This document shows, piece after piece, positions 23,530-34,046 of a DNA stretch of 64,000 bases. This DNA is from Zygnema cylindricum (lineage: Eukaryota > Streptophyta > Zygnematophyceae > Zygnematales > Zygnemataceae). The translations under genes and the position numbers were made by a program. The DNA lies in assembly GCA_037447655.1 (NCBI GenBank), contig JBBHKE010000639.1, forward strand, positions 1-64,000, in the 5' to 3' direction. A model generated the notes under the pieces. It was not told where the DNA came from, made no database searches, and saw nothing but the letters and a program-made list of their open reading frames with translations. How positions within the stretch are numbered: the stretch's first letter is position 1; every line of letters starts with the position of its first letter.

Positions 23530-23789
23530 CGAAGCAGAGGTAAACTGGTCAGCTGTAAGATAAAGCGTTGAAAAAATGGGTGTTGCTTGTAACCACACAA
23601 AAGCCCCGGCCCAGAACACGATCGTAAACGAGCACGCGATTGTGCTGAAGGGAAGCACATTTAATAGATCATGGAATTCAGCAGCTGCCAACTGCTCTGA
23701 TAAGCGTTAGTGTAAATGGAAGTTATTGTCGGCAATAAAAGACGGAAAGGGTGGCGCTTGGTTTCGGGCATTAGGCGGAAAGAGTGCAC
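23530..23789 (-). pseudogene. LINE ORF2 fragment continued beyond the solo LTR
   Basis: Minus-strand translation gives SRARLRSCSGPG followed by a short hydrophobic stretch, the block that usually precedes the GLP..LLGRPNC segment in this kind of LINE. It therefore continues the frame at 21640-22358. It is cut at 23789 by another LTR. Confidence 0.55.
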
Positions 23790-24947
23790 TGTAATTCTGT
23801 GTCCCCCATGGGATCAAACAATTTTCCTTTGTATATGAAGCCTCTAGTGAATTTTCAATAGTCTTTTTTGTTTATGAATCACTACCACCCTAGCGGACCA
23901 ATTATATGAAGTACTACACCCTTGTGTAGTCTAGACTCCCCGTATCCCACAGGAGTAGAAATCTCTGAAAACGCTCAAACAAGCGATTAATTATAAAGCG
24001 GAAAAAATGCATATTATTACATAATCATTCTGGGAGAGAGGCGGCTACCTACAAAATTGCTAAGTCCTAAACTCCTCTCTAAACCCCTATCAACTGTTGT
24101 ACAGCACCAACCACATGACTGTATCGTACAAGAAGGTACAGGTCTCGTGGTACCTTCTGTACGGTTAATGTACGACATAACCATGGTGAGGATCCTGTCA
24201 TACTTAGACTCGTCCTGATGTTCCCCGGAAATTCCGCTTTCTATTGATGTCGCGCCACGTGTCATCCAATGATGCATTGTCCATAAGCCGCCAAAACAAA
24301 TATTCTTTGATGTTGGCTTGATTAATAATTGTCGATCTAAATTGAAGTTAAATGTCCGTCATTCAAATGTTTAGTGCGATACCAGCGTGCATACGATATT
24401 TATACTGTTTCTATTTGATATTTCCCGTAAGTCTAGTTAATTAGTTTGGACTGCATGTTCATCTTTAAATAGCTATTGAATCCTATATATCCTACCACGG
24501 TTCTTAAACTATAGGAGAAGGCTGCTGGCTATTCCGGCAAACCATAGAGACCAGGGTTAATTCCTAGCTGGTCTGTATCTTTTTGGTACATATCTGGCTC
24601 TTTAGGCAACCATGGATCTATCTCTCTCTCTCTCTTTCCGGAATCCTATATATCCTACCACGGTTCTTAGACTATAGGACAAGGCTGCCGGCTATTCCGG
24701 CAAACCATAAAGACCAGGATTAATTCGTAGCTGGTCCGTATCTTTTTGGTACATATCTAGCTCTTTAGGCAGCCATGGATCTATCTCTCTCTCTCTCTCT
24801 CCGGTCATCAATGACTACAATTATGGAGACAAGAGAGAGAGGTTAGAGCCTAGCTAAAACCTTCTTATTTTTTTCCTTTAGAAATGATAAGAGATAATAT
24901 AAAAACAACCTAAAAAAATACCAATCAGAAATACACATATTTCAACA
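23790..24947 (-). repeat. LTR of Copia copy F, diverged, with internal duplication
   Basis: Minus-oriented LTR of about 1158 bp, plus-strand limits TGTAATTCTG... and ...ATTTCAACA, followed by the polypurine-tract complement. It shares motifs with the LTRs of A and C (GTGTCC near the inner end, CCACGTGTCATCC, CTCTCTCTCC) but is clearly diverged. Positions 24478-24640 and 24641-24803 are direct copies with a 163-bp period. They contain the tRNA-like region, so this module is doubled here. Confidence 0.7.
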
Positions 24948-25330
24948 CCCCTTATTTTCTAGTCACTTTTTGGTTTGAGTCCACACTGTTCTCAGCAAAA
25001 TTTAAGTTTGGGAGATGGGACTGGCTTTGTCATCATGACTGTCACCATCTCTCTATCTGGCCTATACTCCAGTCTGACATTTTTATATTCAACTTTCTCT
25101 CTCGCAAAGCTAAGTCTTATGTCCATATGTTTTGCTTTAAAATAGTGTTTTCGATTAGCTGCAATTGCAATTACAGCCTGAGTATCACAAAACACTTTTT
25201 GCACACCAACCTTCATGACCCAAGTTCTTGCAACATAGATTTCACCCACATTAACTCTTTAACACTAGAACAAGAAGCCATGTACTCAGCCTTTATAGTG
25301 GACTAGGCAAACACCTTTTGTTGCTTACTG
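24948..25330 (-). pseudogene. Copia copy F: polypurine tract and RNase H tail
   Basis: The complement of the polypurine tract (CCCCTTATTTTCTAG) follows the LTR. Minus-strand translation then gives CDTQAVIAIAANRKH and KAKHMDIRLSFAREKVE, the C-terminal RNase H region of Copia pol. The rest of the element is missing upstream of about 25330. Confidence 0.75.
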
Positions 25331-25931
25331 TTGTTGAAAAAGGGTATTTTATATTCTATCTTTTTTGGTCTATGGTTATTTTATAGTTCTCATACATGTC
25401 GTAGTCACTGAGAACGCAAACATTGCTGTTTCACAGACAGATAACAAGACAAGCAGAAGACAAAGCCCCTGCAAAAGATAGCGTGCTAGCAGCAGGAATT
25501 GATGTTGTGACCTACAAGATAATTGTCGTACCACGTAGCCATTCGCCTTCTCCAGGTCTTGATGAAGCGTTACATACGCCGTGTGTGATAGATATTTAAA
25601 TAGTGACGCGAGGACACATACGAACAAAATAAACGTGAAACGTACAGTACCGCACGAAATACTATACCATACGAAAAGACATTCAATTTTCAACAGTAGA
25701 AATCAAATGTCGTTTGCGATCGACGGCTTGCAGAGGAGCCGAAATTCTAGAGTGGACATTTCACAGTTTACAAGCCAATGTCGGCGGACGACACGTGGCG
25801 CGATATGGTTGGACAACGACTATTATGGGGGGAGCAACTACATTACCGAAACTGACACGCGTTAGTGGAGCGGCCATGCCGTACTAGGGCCGTATAAGAA
25901 GTCAGTGGTACTTGTACGTTCTTGTACCTTA
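25331..25931 (+). repeat. Mixed stretch ending in an LTR-like fragment
   Basis: The first 250 bp show nothing recognisable. From about 25590 to 25931 the plus strand resembles the U3 region of the plus-oriented LTRs (GACACGTGGCGCGATA, then GCCGTAC...GTACTTGTACG...TTGTACCTTA). It stops exactly where element A's 3' LTR begins. This suggests that A inserted into an older plus-oriented LTR. Confidence 0.45.
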
Positions 25932-26949
25932 TGCAATTCTGTGTCCTCCATTGGACCACAGAATAGAGGAAGCCTCTAGATAGTATTTAACTAACCCACT
26001 TCAAGCCACAACCACTACTGTCTAGAAAGGCAAAATAACAATTTGACTGCACCCCTATGCAGCCTGAACTCCCCTGAGTCCGTAGCAAAAAAAATCATTG
26101 AAAACGGCCAACCAGCCGATAAAATATGAGTCGGCAAAAATGCCAAGTTTATATAAGCTCTCTGAGAGAGAGAGGTGCTATCTACCAAAATCTCCTAAGT
26201 CCCAAACCCTCTCTCACAACTCCTATCTAATGAAGTACGCTCCAATCAGAAGACTGTAAAGTACCAAAAAGTACAGTGGCAGATGTACTTTCTGTACGGC
26301 CTCTGTAGAACAAGGCCATGGAGTGGAAGCATGTCGCCGTCTAAGTCTTCCTTATGTCGTCCGAGATCCCCGTTGCTTAATTCAATCCTGCCACGTATTG
26401 CTAGGTCACGCCACATCACGCCACGTCTGAAAACCGCCAAAATGATCATTCCGGGACCTCGACGACGATTAGCGAAGTCGGATATAGACCGACATTTAAT
26501 TTACGCCGTCGAAATAAATGTCCGATACATTTGTTTCATGCAGCGGATTGTACGCATTGAATCTGATGTGTTCTATGTTTCCTATTTCATAGTTACATTA
26601 ATCAGATTAAAGTTCTACTCAATGTTTAAATAAATATTGTACCCTATGTACAGTAACGAACTTCTACGAAAAACCGTTAGAGCGGACGACTACGCCACAC
26701 TCTGCCGGTAGGAGGTTCGAGTCTTGCCAGCCTCAACCTTTTGTTGAGAGTGACTTTAGGTCACTCTTAAGTCCTGTCTATGGAGATGAGGCATCCATGG
26801 CTCCACTACCTTCTATATCCTTGAGTGACTACAACAAGTATGGGGGATAGAGGGAAGAGGTGGGGGCAGGCTGCCTGCGCTTTACTTTTCCTGCTTAAAC
26901 TTATGTATTAAGACCTAGAAAAAACCTTATAAATCTAATAATTTCAACA
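25932..26949 (-). repeat. 3' LTR of Copia element A
   Basis: 1018 bp, plus-strand limits TGCAATTCTG... and ...AATTTCAACA, the same length as both LTRs of element C. In element orientation it runs TGTTGAAATT...TGCA. A TATA-like TTTATATAAGC (plus strand, near 26147-26157) fits an LTR promoter on the minus strand. Confidence 0.9.
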
Positions 26950-26966
26950 CTCCCCTTATTTTCTAG
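26950..26966 (-). other. Polypurine tract of element A
   Basis: Minus strand reads CTAGAAAATAAGGGGAG directly before the 3' LTR, the priming site for plus-strand DNA synthesis. The same tract precedes the LTRs of B and C. Confidence 0.8.
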
Positions 26967-26989
26967 TCCAACTTTAACTTCAGTCCACC

Positions 26990-28600
26990 ATTTTCTCTAC
27001 AATATTTTTACTTGGGAGAAGGCACCGATTTTGTTATCATATGAGCCACCATTTCCTCATCTGATTTATATACAAGATTCACAATCTTATCTTCAACTTT
27101 TTCTCTCACAAAACTTAATCTTATGTCCATATGCTTAGCTTTGAAATGATGCTTTGGATTAGCTGCAATTGCCATGGCAGCTTGATTATCACAAAACACT
27201 TCATGCACCCCCTTCTTCATATACCGTAGTTCTTGCAACAATGACTTGACCCACATCAACTATTTCACGGCATAACAAGAGGCCATGTACTCAGCCTCTA
27301 TAGTAGACTGAGCAACCACCTTTTGTTGCTTACTGCTCCAACAGCAAGCACCTTCCCCTACATACAACACATACCCAGAAGTGCATCTTCTCATAGGTGC
27401 GTCTTTATAGCTGGCATCACTCCAAGTAGTGATGTCAGTGTGTTTCCCTCCCAAATGCAACCATAACTCTCTGGTTCCCACCAGATATCTCATGACTCTC
27501 TTGGTTGCCTCCCAGTCTCTTTTGCTAGGATCATTAAGACTCATAATGAGTACTCCAACGGCTGCCGCTATGTCTGGCCTGGTACAATTCATAAAATAGA
27601 TCAAACTTCCTACGACCTATATATAAAGGATAGACTTCATAAACTCTCTCTCCTCTAGACTCATGTGATCATCTAAGATCATCACTCCTCATTCTACACT
27701 CGCATCACTTATTTTTTTTTTAGTCCATGGGAGTGGTACAACTGTTAGCATTTTATATCTGGAATTTCGAAGCATATTACCTATTGCTTGTTTCTGAGTA
27801 AGTCTGATAATCTTCTTCCCCCTATCTCTTTCGATTTGAATCCCCAAAATATATCTTGCCTCCCCTAAATCCTTCATATCAAATCTGCTTCTAAGATCTT
27901 CCTTTAACTTATTGATTTTTTTCCAAAGATTTACTCAACACAAGCAGATCATCCACATAAATTGCAATAAAAATGACACTATTCTCATCTTCAAACATAT
28001 ATATAGAATGGTTAGAGCTGATACGGATATACCCCACACCGGTGAGAAACTCATTTAGTTTCTTATTCCACTGTCGGGGAGCCTGCTTCAGTCCATATAA
28101 CGACTTTATGAGCCTGTAGTCTTTGCTCTCTTCTCATTCTTCCACGAACCCCTCTGGTTGTCTCATGAAAATTTCTTCTTCTAACTTACCATTAAGAAAA
28201 GCAGTCTTAATGTCCATCTGGTGTATTTCCATGTCTTCCGCTGCTGCGAGACTGAGGAGAATCTTTAGTGATGGGAACCGAACAATTGGAGCAAAGGTCT
28301 CCTCATAGTCAATCCCCTCCTTTTGGGTGAACCCTTTTGCTACCAATCGAGCCTTATATCTCTCAATGGTAATAGCTGGGTTCATTTTTAATTTAAATAC
28401 CCGTTTACACCCAATAGGTTTTTGTGTCTGGAGGACAATCCGCTAGTTCCCAAGTATTTGCTTCCATGATAGAGGCCATCTCATCATTTATGGCTCTAAT
28501 CCATCTTTCTTTCTCCGGACTATTCACTGCCTCCGAGTAAGACTGAGGCTCATATGGGTGAGATAGCTTAGTTACCTTATGAGCGACCTATTTTTCTTGT
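26990..28600 (-). pseudogene. Element A reverse transcriptase and RNase H, decayed
   Basis: Minus-strand frames give, from high to low coordinates, RT segments ARLVAKGFTQKEGIDYEETF and HQMDIKTAFLNGKLEEEIF. An IAIYVDDLLVLSK motif with the catalytic Asp pair follows near 27930-27975, then LGEARYILGIQIERD. RNase H follows with TTWSDASY, EAEYMA and the HMDIRLSF tail. The reading frame shifts after the YVDD block, where the plus strand has one extra T compared with element C. A stop interrupts RNase H near 27258. Confidence 0.85.
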
Positions 28601-28712
28601 ATCCTTTTGCTGCTCCTTCTCCCTCCCTCAAATTCCGAAGCTGGAATTAATGAAGTCTAGGATTTCTCTTCACTGTCTCATCGGCTCCCCTGTCCATAGA
28701 AGCCGGTTCTGG

Positions 28713-29770
28713 TCAAACGTCTTCTATCTCCTCGAAGTCCATAGGGGTATGTGAGATTTCCGGTGAGTTTCTTATATCTCGGATCTCCCCTAAATCTGCA
28801 ATCACGGTTTCACTTATGTCCCTTTCGGGAACGACTGAGTTTTCCTCACTTTCGGACTCAAATCTAATTCTTATATTCTTTGTATATTTGAAGGGGTCAA
28901 ATGATTTCCCTTCATCCATTATAACTAGGTGTTTGACCAGAATGATATCTTTCTTTGCTAAGTCATAGACTCTATATCCCTTGACATCTTTATCATATCC
29001 CACAAAGTATCCAGGTTTTCCCTTAGCATCTAGTTTCCAGTTTTTCCTATCCGTGTCAAGAATATAAACTTGGCTAGCGAATACTTTAAAATGTGAGATA
29101 TTTAGTTTCCTCCCAACCCATCTCTCATAAGGTGTCACTCCCTTTACAGCTAAGGTAAGGACTTTATTATTAATGTAATTGGCACAGTTCATTGCTTCTA
29201 CCCAAAATTTCTTTCCTATTTTTTTGTAGGCCAACATACTGCAAGCACTATCTCCTAGTGTTCGATTCAGCCTCTCTGCTACCCCATTTTGTTCCGTGTT
29301 ATATGGTACAATTTTCAGGTGCTGCACTCTCTCATCTCTCAAATATTCCTCAAACTGGTTAGAGGTATATTCCCCCCCATTATCACTCATTATCCTCTTA
29401 ATGGGTGTTTCATGCAACTTCTCACTCCAAGCTTTATATTGTTTGAAATAAGTTGGTGCTTTAGACTTTGTTTTTAGAAAGTAGACTGTAGAGTATCTAG
29501 ACCAGTCATCGGTTATTGTCATTATAAACCTCTTTCATCCAGGCGAAGGTACTTTTGCAGGTCCCCAAATATGTGTGTGGACCAAGTGTCATACTTTCTC
29601 ACCTCTATATGTGGCGGCTTTGGGAAAGGGAAGTCTGTCAGCCTTACCTTGAGCACAGCCACTACAATCATCCATCATTTCATTGTCCCCAAACTAAATG
29701 CCTTCTACTACCCCAAGCTTTTTCATTTCCCTCAACCTATCAAAATGCACACGCCCCAACCGCTTATGCC
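28713..29770 (-). pseudogene. Element A integrase
   Basis: 28713-29522 is open for 269 codons on the minus strand and holds the integrase core. It has the first Asp in TITDDWSRY, the second in SDNGGEYTS and the Glu in NGVAERLNRT, followed by the Copia-type GKPGYFVGYD region. The N-terminal zinc-finger part (29523-29770) is out of frame. The catalytic triad is thus preserved, but the polyprotein that would deliver it is not. Confidence 0.85.
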
Positions 29771-29776
29771 AAATCA

Positions 29777-30244
29777 TCACCTTAGGAACACCAATATAGT
29801 AAGCATTATTCTTTCATTACTCAGGTTAAGGCTAAACATTCCTTGGCTACCCTTATCTGCCCTGAAGTAAACTTCAACCCCATACTTAGCTGTAAAGACT
29901 TCTATTCTAGTGAAGGTATCAAATTCTTTGTCATCTAACACAAACGTAGAGACAAGATTTTTACTCAGCTGAGGAATGTAGAGTACATCTGAGAATGTAA
30001 GTATAGAAGTCTTACCCTCCACTAAGACTTTCACATCTACTGACCCCACTAGATCTATTGTAACCACTCTCCCATCCCTATACTCTATCTCTACAGTACG
30101 GATCTTTCTTAGCTTAGTGAAGAGTTCCTTATCACAACACATATGCGTGGATGCACCTGAGTCGATGATCCATCCTTCCTGTGGAGCTTCCTCGATTGCT
30201 CGAAGGGCACACTTCTGTCTTTGAGGATTCTCCTTCTCCTCCAA
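29777..30244 (-). pseudogene. Element A protease region
   Basis: 155 open codons with the retropepsin active site in GWIIDSGASTHMC and the downstream TFSDVLYIPQLSKNL block of Copia proteases. It would release Gag, protease, integrase and RT from the polyprotein. Flanked by frame breaks. Confidence 0.85.
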
Positions 30245-30259
30245 ACTCTCGTCAAGAAG

Positions 30260-31287
30260 AAGCTCCCCATCCTCGTCAGAAGACTCATCCTTGTCCTATC
30301 ACTTTTGTAACCAAAAGTGGATTTTTCTTCCCTCTGGAAAAATCCCCTCTATTGGAGCCTCAACTCTGAAAGCTTGACACAATCTGCGATGAAGTGTCCC
30401 GGCTTTTTGCAAAAATGACTAAGACCCTTTGGGGGCCTTGGTCCTCCAGAATTATCTCTTTCCATTTTGTACGGTTTTTTCGGGTCCTTCCCCCATCTTT
30501 CCCCTCTTGGTGCTAATGATTGAATGCCCTTTCCTCCTCTCATAATCTCCATTGTATGCACAAGTATCATCTTGACAACTGTATTCCATTTCCATGAACT
30601 ATCAGGCATTTCGTGTACTCGGTACACTATGTTCGCGTACTCATCTGGTAACTTTATGATAAGGGTGTTATCTTTCATTTTCATTGTACCTGTCCACCCG
30701 ACACTTTCCATCTCCATATACAAACAAGAAAGATCATTGCTTTAACCTAACATCTTTCCTCCTTTGTAAGTGTAACTCACTTGCTTTTGCTTAGCCAACT
30801 GGAGCTCTTGAATAGTTTTAGCTCTATAAATCTCCACCAAACTCACCCACAACTCCTCGGCCTTGTAAATGTGAAGATGAGCGGTGGCCAAAGCTTGAGT
30901 GAGGTGCCTCAGAATGAAGTTCTTGGCAGCCATATTTACATCCTCCCACATTTGAGTATTGTTCTCCGTAGTCTTCACGCTCGCCGCTCCCGGTACTGTG
31001 GCAATAGGAGTAAGGGGTGTCTCCTTCCCTTTCCCCTTTGTGGACACACGGCAGTCCCTATCATCTACCTCCTCCGCTGAGGCAACTGTTGATGCAAGAA
31101 ACCTTACTCCTCCAAATCCTTGTGGAGTTCCTGAAGGTGGACGTTTCTCTTCTCCATTGACGATATCCCAGTATCGTTTTTCGCACAAATCTCCCATCAT
31201 CATGGCTTCCCAATAGATGAACCTAGATCCATTGAAAGTGGGCATCCTAGAGGGTGGGCCCATAACCTGCAATTTTGTGTCCTCCAT
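30260..31287 (-). pseudogene. Element A gag
   Basis: Two open stretches (30742-31287 and 30349-30723). The start codon at 31285-31287 lies inside the LTR, and the frame runs through the primer-binding site (QVMGPPSR). The helical gag core includes FILRHLTQALATAHLH. The zinc knuckle near 30405-30430 reads SHFCKKPGHFIADC: the first Cys of the CCHC motif has become Ser, while element C still has Cys there. A frame change between the two stretches makes this copy non-functional. Confidence 0.85.
31253..31267 (-). other. Primer-binding site of element A (half-tRNA type)
   Basis: Minus strand GGTTATGGGCCCACC, directly after the LTR. It is complementary to GGUGGGCCCAUAACC, the anticodon stem-loop of plant initiator tRNA-Met (anticodon CAU), and not to a tRNA 3' end. 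Drosophila copia and yeast Ty5 use this half-tRNA mode of priming. Confidence 0.85.
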
Positions 31288-31495
31288 TGGACCACATAAT
31301 ATTGAAGCCTCTACATAGTATTTAACTAACCCACTTCAAGCCAAAACTAATGCGGTCTAAGAAGGCGAAATAAAAGTTTGACTGCACTCCTCTGCAACGT
31401 GGACTTCCCTGAGTCCATAGCTAAAAGAATCTCTAAAAATGGCCAACCAGCGGATAAGTTATGAGTCGGCAAAAATGCCAAGCTTATATAAGCTC

Positions 31496-31529
<34 letters not shown>

Positions 31530-32050
31530 GCTATCTACCAAAATCTCTTAAGTCGTAAACCCTCTCTCACAACCCCTATCTATTGAAGTACGCTCCAATC
31601 AAGAGACTGTAAAGTACTAAGCAGTACAGCGGCCGATGTACTTTCTGTACGACCTTTGTACGACAAGGCCATGGAGTGGACGCGTGTCACCGTCCAAGTC
31701 GTCCTTATATCGTTCGGGATCCCCGTTGCTCAATTCAATCCTCCCACGTATTGTTAGGTCACGCCATGTCCGAAAACCGCCAAAATGATCATTCTAGGAC
31801 GTTGGTGACGATTAGCGCCGTCGGATATAGACCGACATTTAATTTACTCCGTTGAAATAAATGTCCGATACATTTGTTTCGTGCGGCGGATTGTACGCAC
31901 TGAATCTGATGTGTTCTATGTTTCCTATTTTATAGTTACTTTAATCGGATTAAAGTTCTACTCAATGTTTAAATAAATATTGTACCCTATGTACTATAAC
32001 GAACTTCTGTGATACACCAGTTAGAGCTGACGGCTACGCCATGCTCTGCC
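31268..32050 (-). repeat. 5' LTR of element A, truncated
   Basis: Matches the first ~780 bp (plus-strand order) of the 1018-bp LTRs, up to the tRNA-like module (GCTCTGCCGG), then ends abruptly. It contains an expanded (GA)n run at about 31499-31528 that is much shorter in the sister LTRs. Confidence 0.85.
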
Positions 32051-32189
32051 GGTGAATCTATATTGGGGTTCTGACTGTCAAGGGGTCAGTCACTTGGGTT
32101 TATATTAACTTGGAGTCGGCACTATCTAGATTAGCTTCTTTTGGATCTGCATACTCTGAGGGCCAATGGAGTTCTCAGAGTTTCAGTAG
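32051..32189 (+). repeat. Tail fragment of a B-type LTR
   Basis: 139 bp nearly identical to the last 139 bp of the element B LTRs (GGGGTTCTGACTGTC ... CTCAGAGTTTCA), in plus orientation, fused to the broken LTR of element A. It may be the far part of the LTR into which A inserted, left after a deletion. Confidence 0.8.
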
Positions 32190-33011
32190 ACACACCGCCT
32201 TCTATCCTGTGTCGTACCACGGTTTGAAAAGATGCGTTTTTATTTTGCGTCGTGTGTTTGGTCGACGTGAAAAAGCATCAGAATTTGAAGACCCCTGAAA
32301 AAAAAAATGTACCGGGTGAAAACGGACAAAACAATACAAATTGTGTACTTTTCTCGTCGTACTAGATGCAAACGGACAAAACATAGCGAATTGTGTATTT
32401 TTTTGTCGTTGGAAATTGTTTGAAAATTTTTGAACATTACGGCACCTTGCGAAAATGCGTTTCTATTTGATTATCGAAAATACCTAGTTTGAAAACATAT
32501 CGCAGGTATGTTTTGAATATAAGTGTGAGGATGACGTTTTTTGTCGTGGCAGTGGGACGAAAAACACAAGACGACAAATTTTCATAGATCTTAAGTTCAA
32601 AGGCGACGTAAATTATACTCTACAAATTTGCAATTCCTTCGTAATTTTGCAACTTAGGCAATACGGCGCTAAGTTTTACAGGAAAATGACAGAAAAAAAC
32701 CCTTTATATTCACATAAGAACATACCCTTACTTCAAAAAATTTAGTGGGTGTCCCCATGTAATCGGTACTTTGATAAAGTATTTTGGACTGTAGTTAGGA
32801 TTCTTAGTACTACTTTGGAGAGCGCCCCAATTTGCAAAAAATGAAATCGGAACTTTGATATGTGACGGTTGTAGACGTAGGTACATTTTGTGACGACTGA
32901 AGGCGACTACCAAACTTTCGACGATTAGTCACGCCAACAAAATTAGCGACAGTGGTAGATGTTTAGATTTTTGTGAAATTGTAGACGTTTAGGGTTAGGT
33001 GACATTGAGAC
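32190..33011. other. No gene recognised
   Basis: AT-rich sequence with a short diverged direct repeat (AACGGACAAAACA at about 32319 and 32369). No domain is recognisable in any frame. It ends at the 3' LTR of element C. Confidence 0.35.
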
Positions 33012-34029
33012 TGCAATTATGTGTCCTCCATCGGAACACAGAATACAGGAAGCCTCTAGATAGTATTTAACTAACCCACTTCAAGCCACAAGCACTGTTG
33101 TCGAAATAGGCAAAATAACAATTTGTTTAGACCCTTGTGCAGCCTAGACTCCCCTGAATCTGTAGCAAAAAGAAATACTGAAAACGGCCAACCAGCCGAT
33201 AAGTTATGAGTCGGCAAAAATGCCAAGTTTACACAAGCTCTCTGAAAGAGAGAGGTCATATCTACCAAAATCCCCTAAGTCCCAAACTCTCTCTCACAAC
33301 CCCTATCTACTGAAGTACGCTATAATAAGGAGACTGTAAAGTACCAAAAAGTACAGAGGCCGATGTACTTTTTGTACGGCCCCTGTACGACAAGGCCATG
33401 GAGTGGACACGTGTCGCCGTTCGAGTCGTTCTTATGTCGTCCGGGATCCGTGTTGCTCAATTCGATCATGCCACGTATTGCTAGGTCACCCCACGTCACG
33501 CCACGTCCGAAAACTGCCAAAATGATCATTTTGGGACATAAGCGACAATTAGCGCCGTCGGATATAGACCGACATTTAATTTACGCCATCGAAATAAATG
33601 TCCGATACATTTGTTTCGTGCGGCGGATTGTACGCACTGAATCTGATGTGTTCTATGTATCCTATTTCATAGTTACGTTAATCGGATTAAAGTTCAACTC
33701 AATGTTTTAATAAATATTGTACCCTATGTACTGTAACGAACTTCTTCGACAGACCGGTTAGAGCTGACAGCCATGCCACGCTCTGTCGGGAGGAGGTTCG
33801 AGTCCTGTCGGACTCAACCTTTTGTTGAGAGTGACTTAGGTCACTCTTAAGTCTTGTCTATGGAGGTGAGGCAGCCATGGCTCCACTACCCTCTCTATCC
33901 TTCAATGACTACAACAAGTATGGGGGATGGAGGGAAAAGGTGGGGGCAGGCTGCCTACGCTTTACTTTTCCTGTTTAAACTAATGTATTCAGACCTAGAA
34001 AATACCTTATAAATCTAATAATTTTAACA
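33012..34029 (-). repeat. 3' LTR of element C
   Basis: 1018 bp, plus-strand limits TGCAATTATG and TTTTAACA. It is followed by the polypurine-tract complement at 34030-34046. Confidence 0.9.
33745..33815 (+). other. tRNA-like module in the element C LTR
   Basis: Plus strand, antisense to the LTR. A D-loop-like GGTTAGAGC (33756-33764) is followed at tRNA-like spacing by an exact pol III B-box, GGTTCGAGTCC (33795-33805). A GACAG...CTGTC stem lies between them. It is not a full tRNA cloverleaf. The copy in the 5' LTR is degenerate (GGTTCCAGTAT near 43395). Confidence 0.55.
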
Positions 34030-34046
34030 CTCCCCTTATTTTCTAG

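Larger units (their letters stand above)
25932..32050 (-). mobile_element. Ty1/Copia retrotransposon A (5' LTR truncated)
   Basis: Minus-strand element. Order from 5' to 3' is LTR (31268-32050, incomplete), primer-binding site, gag, protease, integrase, reverse transcriptase-RNase H, polypurine tract, LTR (25932-26949). Integrase before reverse transcriptase identifies Ty1/Copia. All domains are present, but the frame is broken in several places. The distal part of the 5' LTR is missing, and the sequence switches at about 32051 to the tail of a B-type LTR. A target duplication therefore cannot be seen; the left flank is CCTTA. Confidence 0.9.

Noticed and set aside
31253-31267. GGTGGGCCCATAACC as part of a tRNA-Met gene
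   Set aside because: Only the anticodon arm matches; no acceptor, D or T arm surrounds it, and it always abuts an LTR, so it is a primer-binding site.
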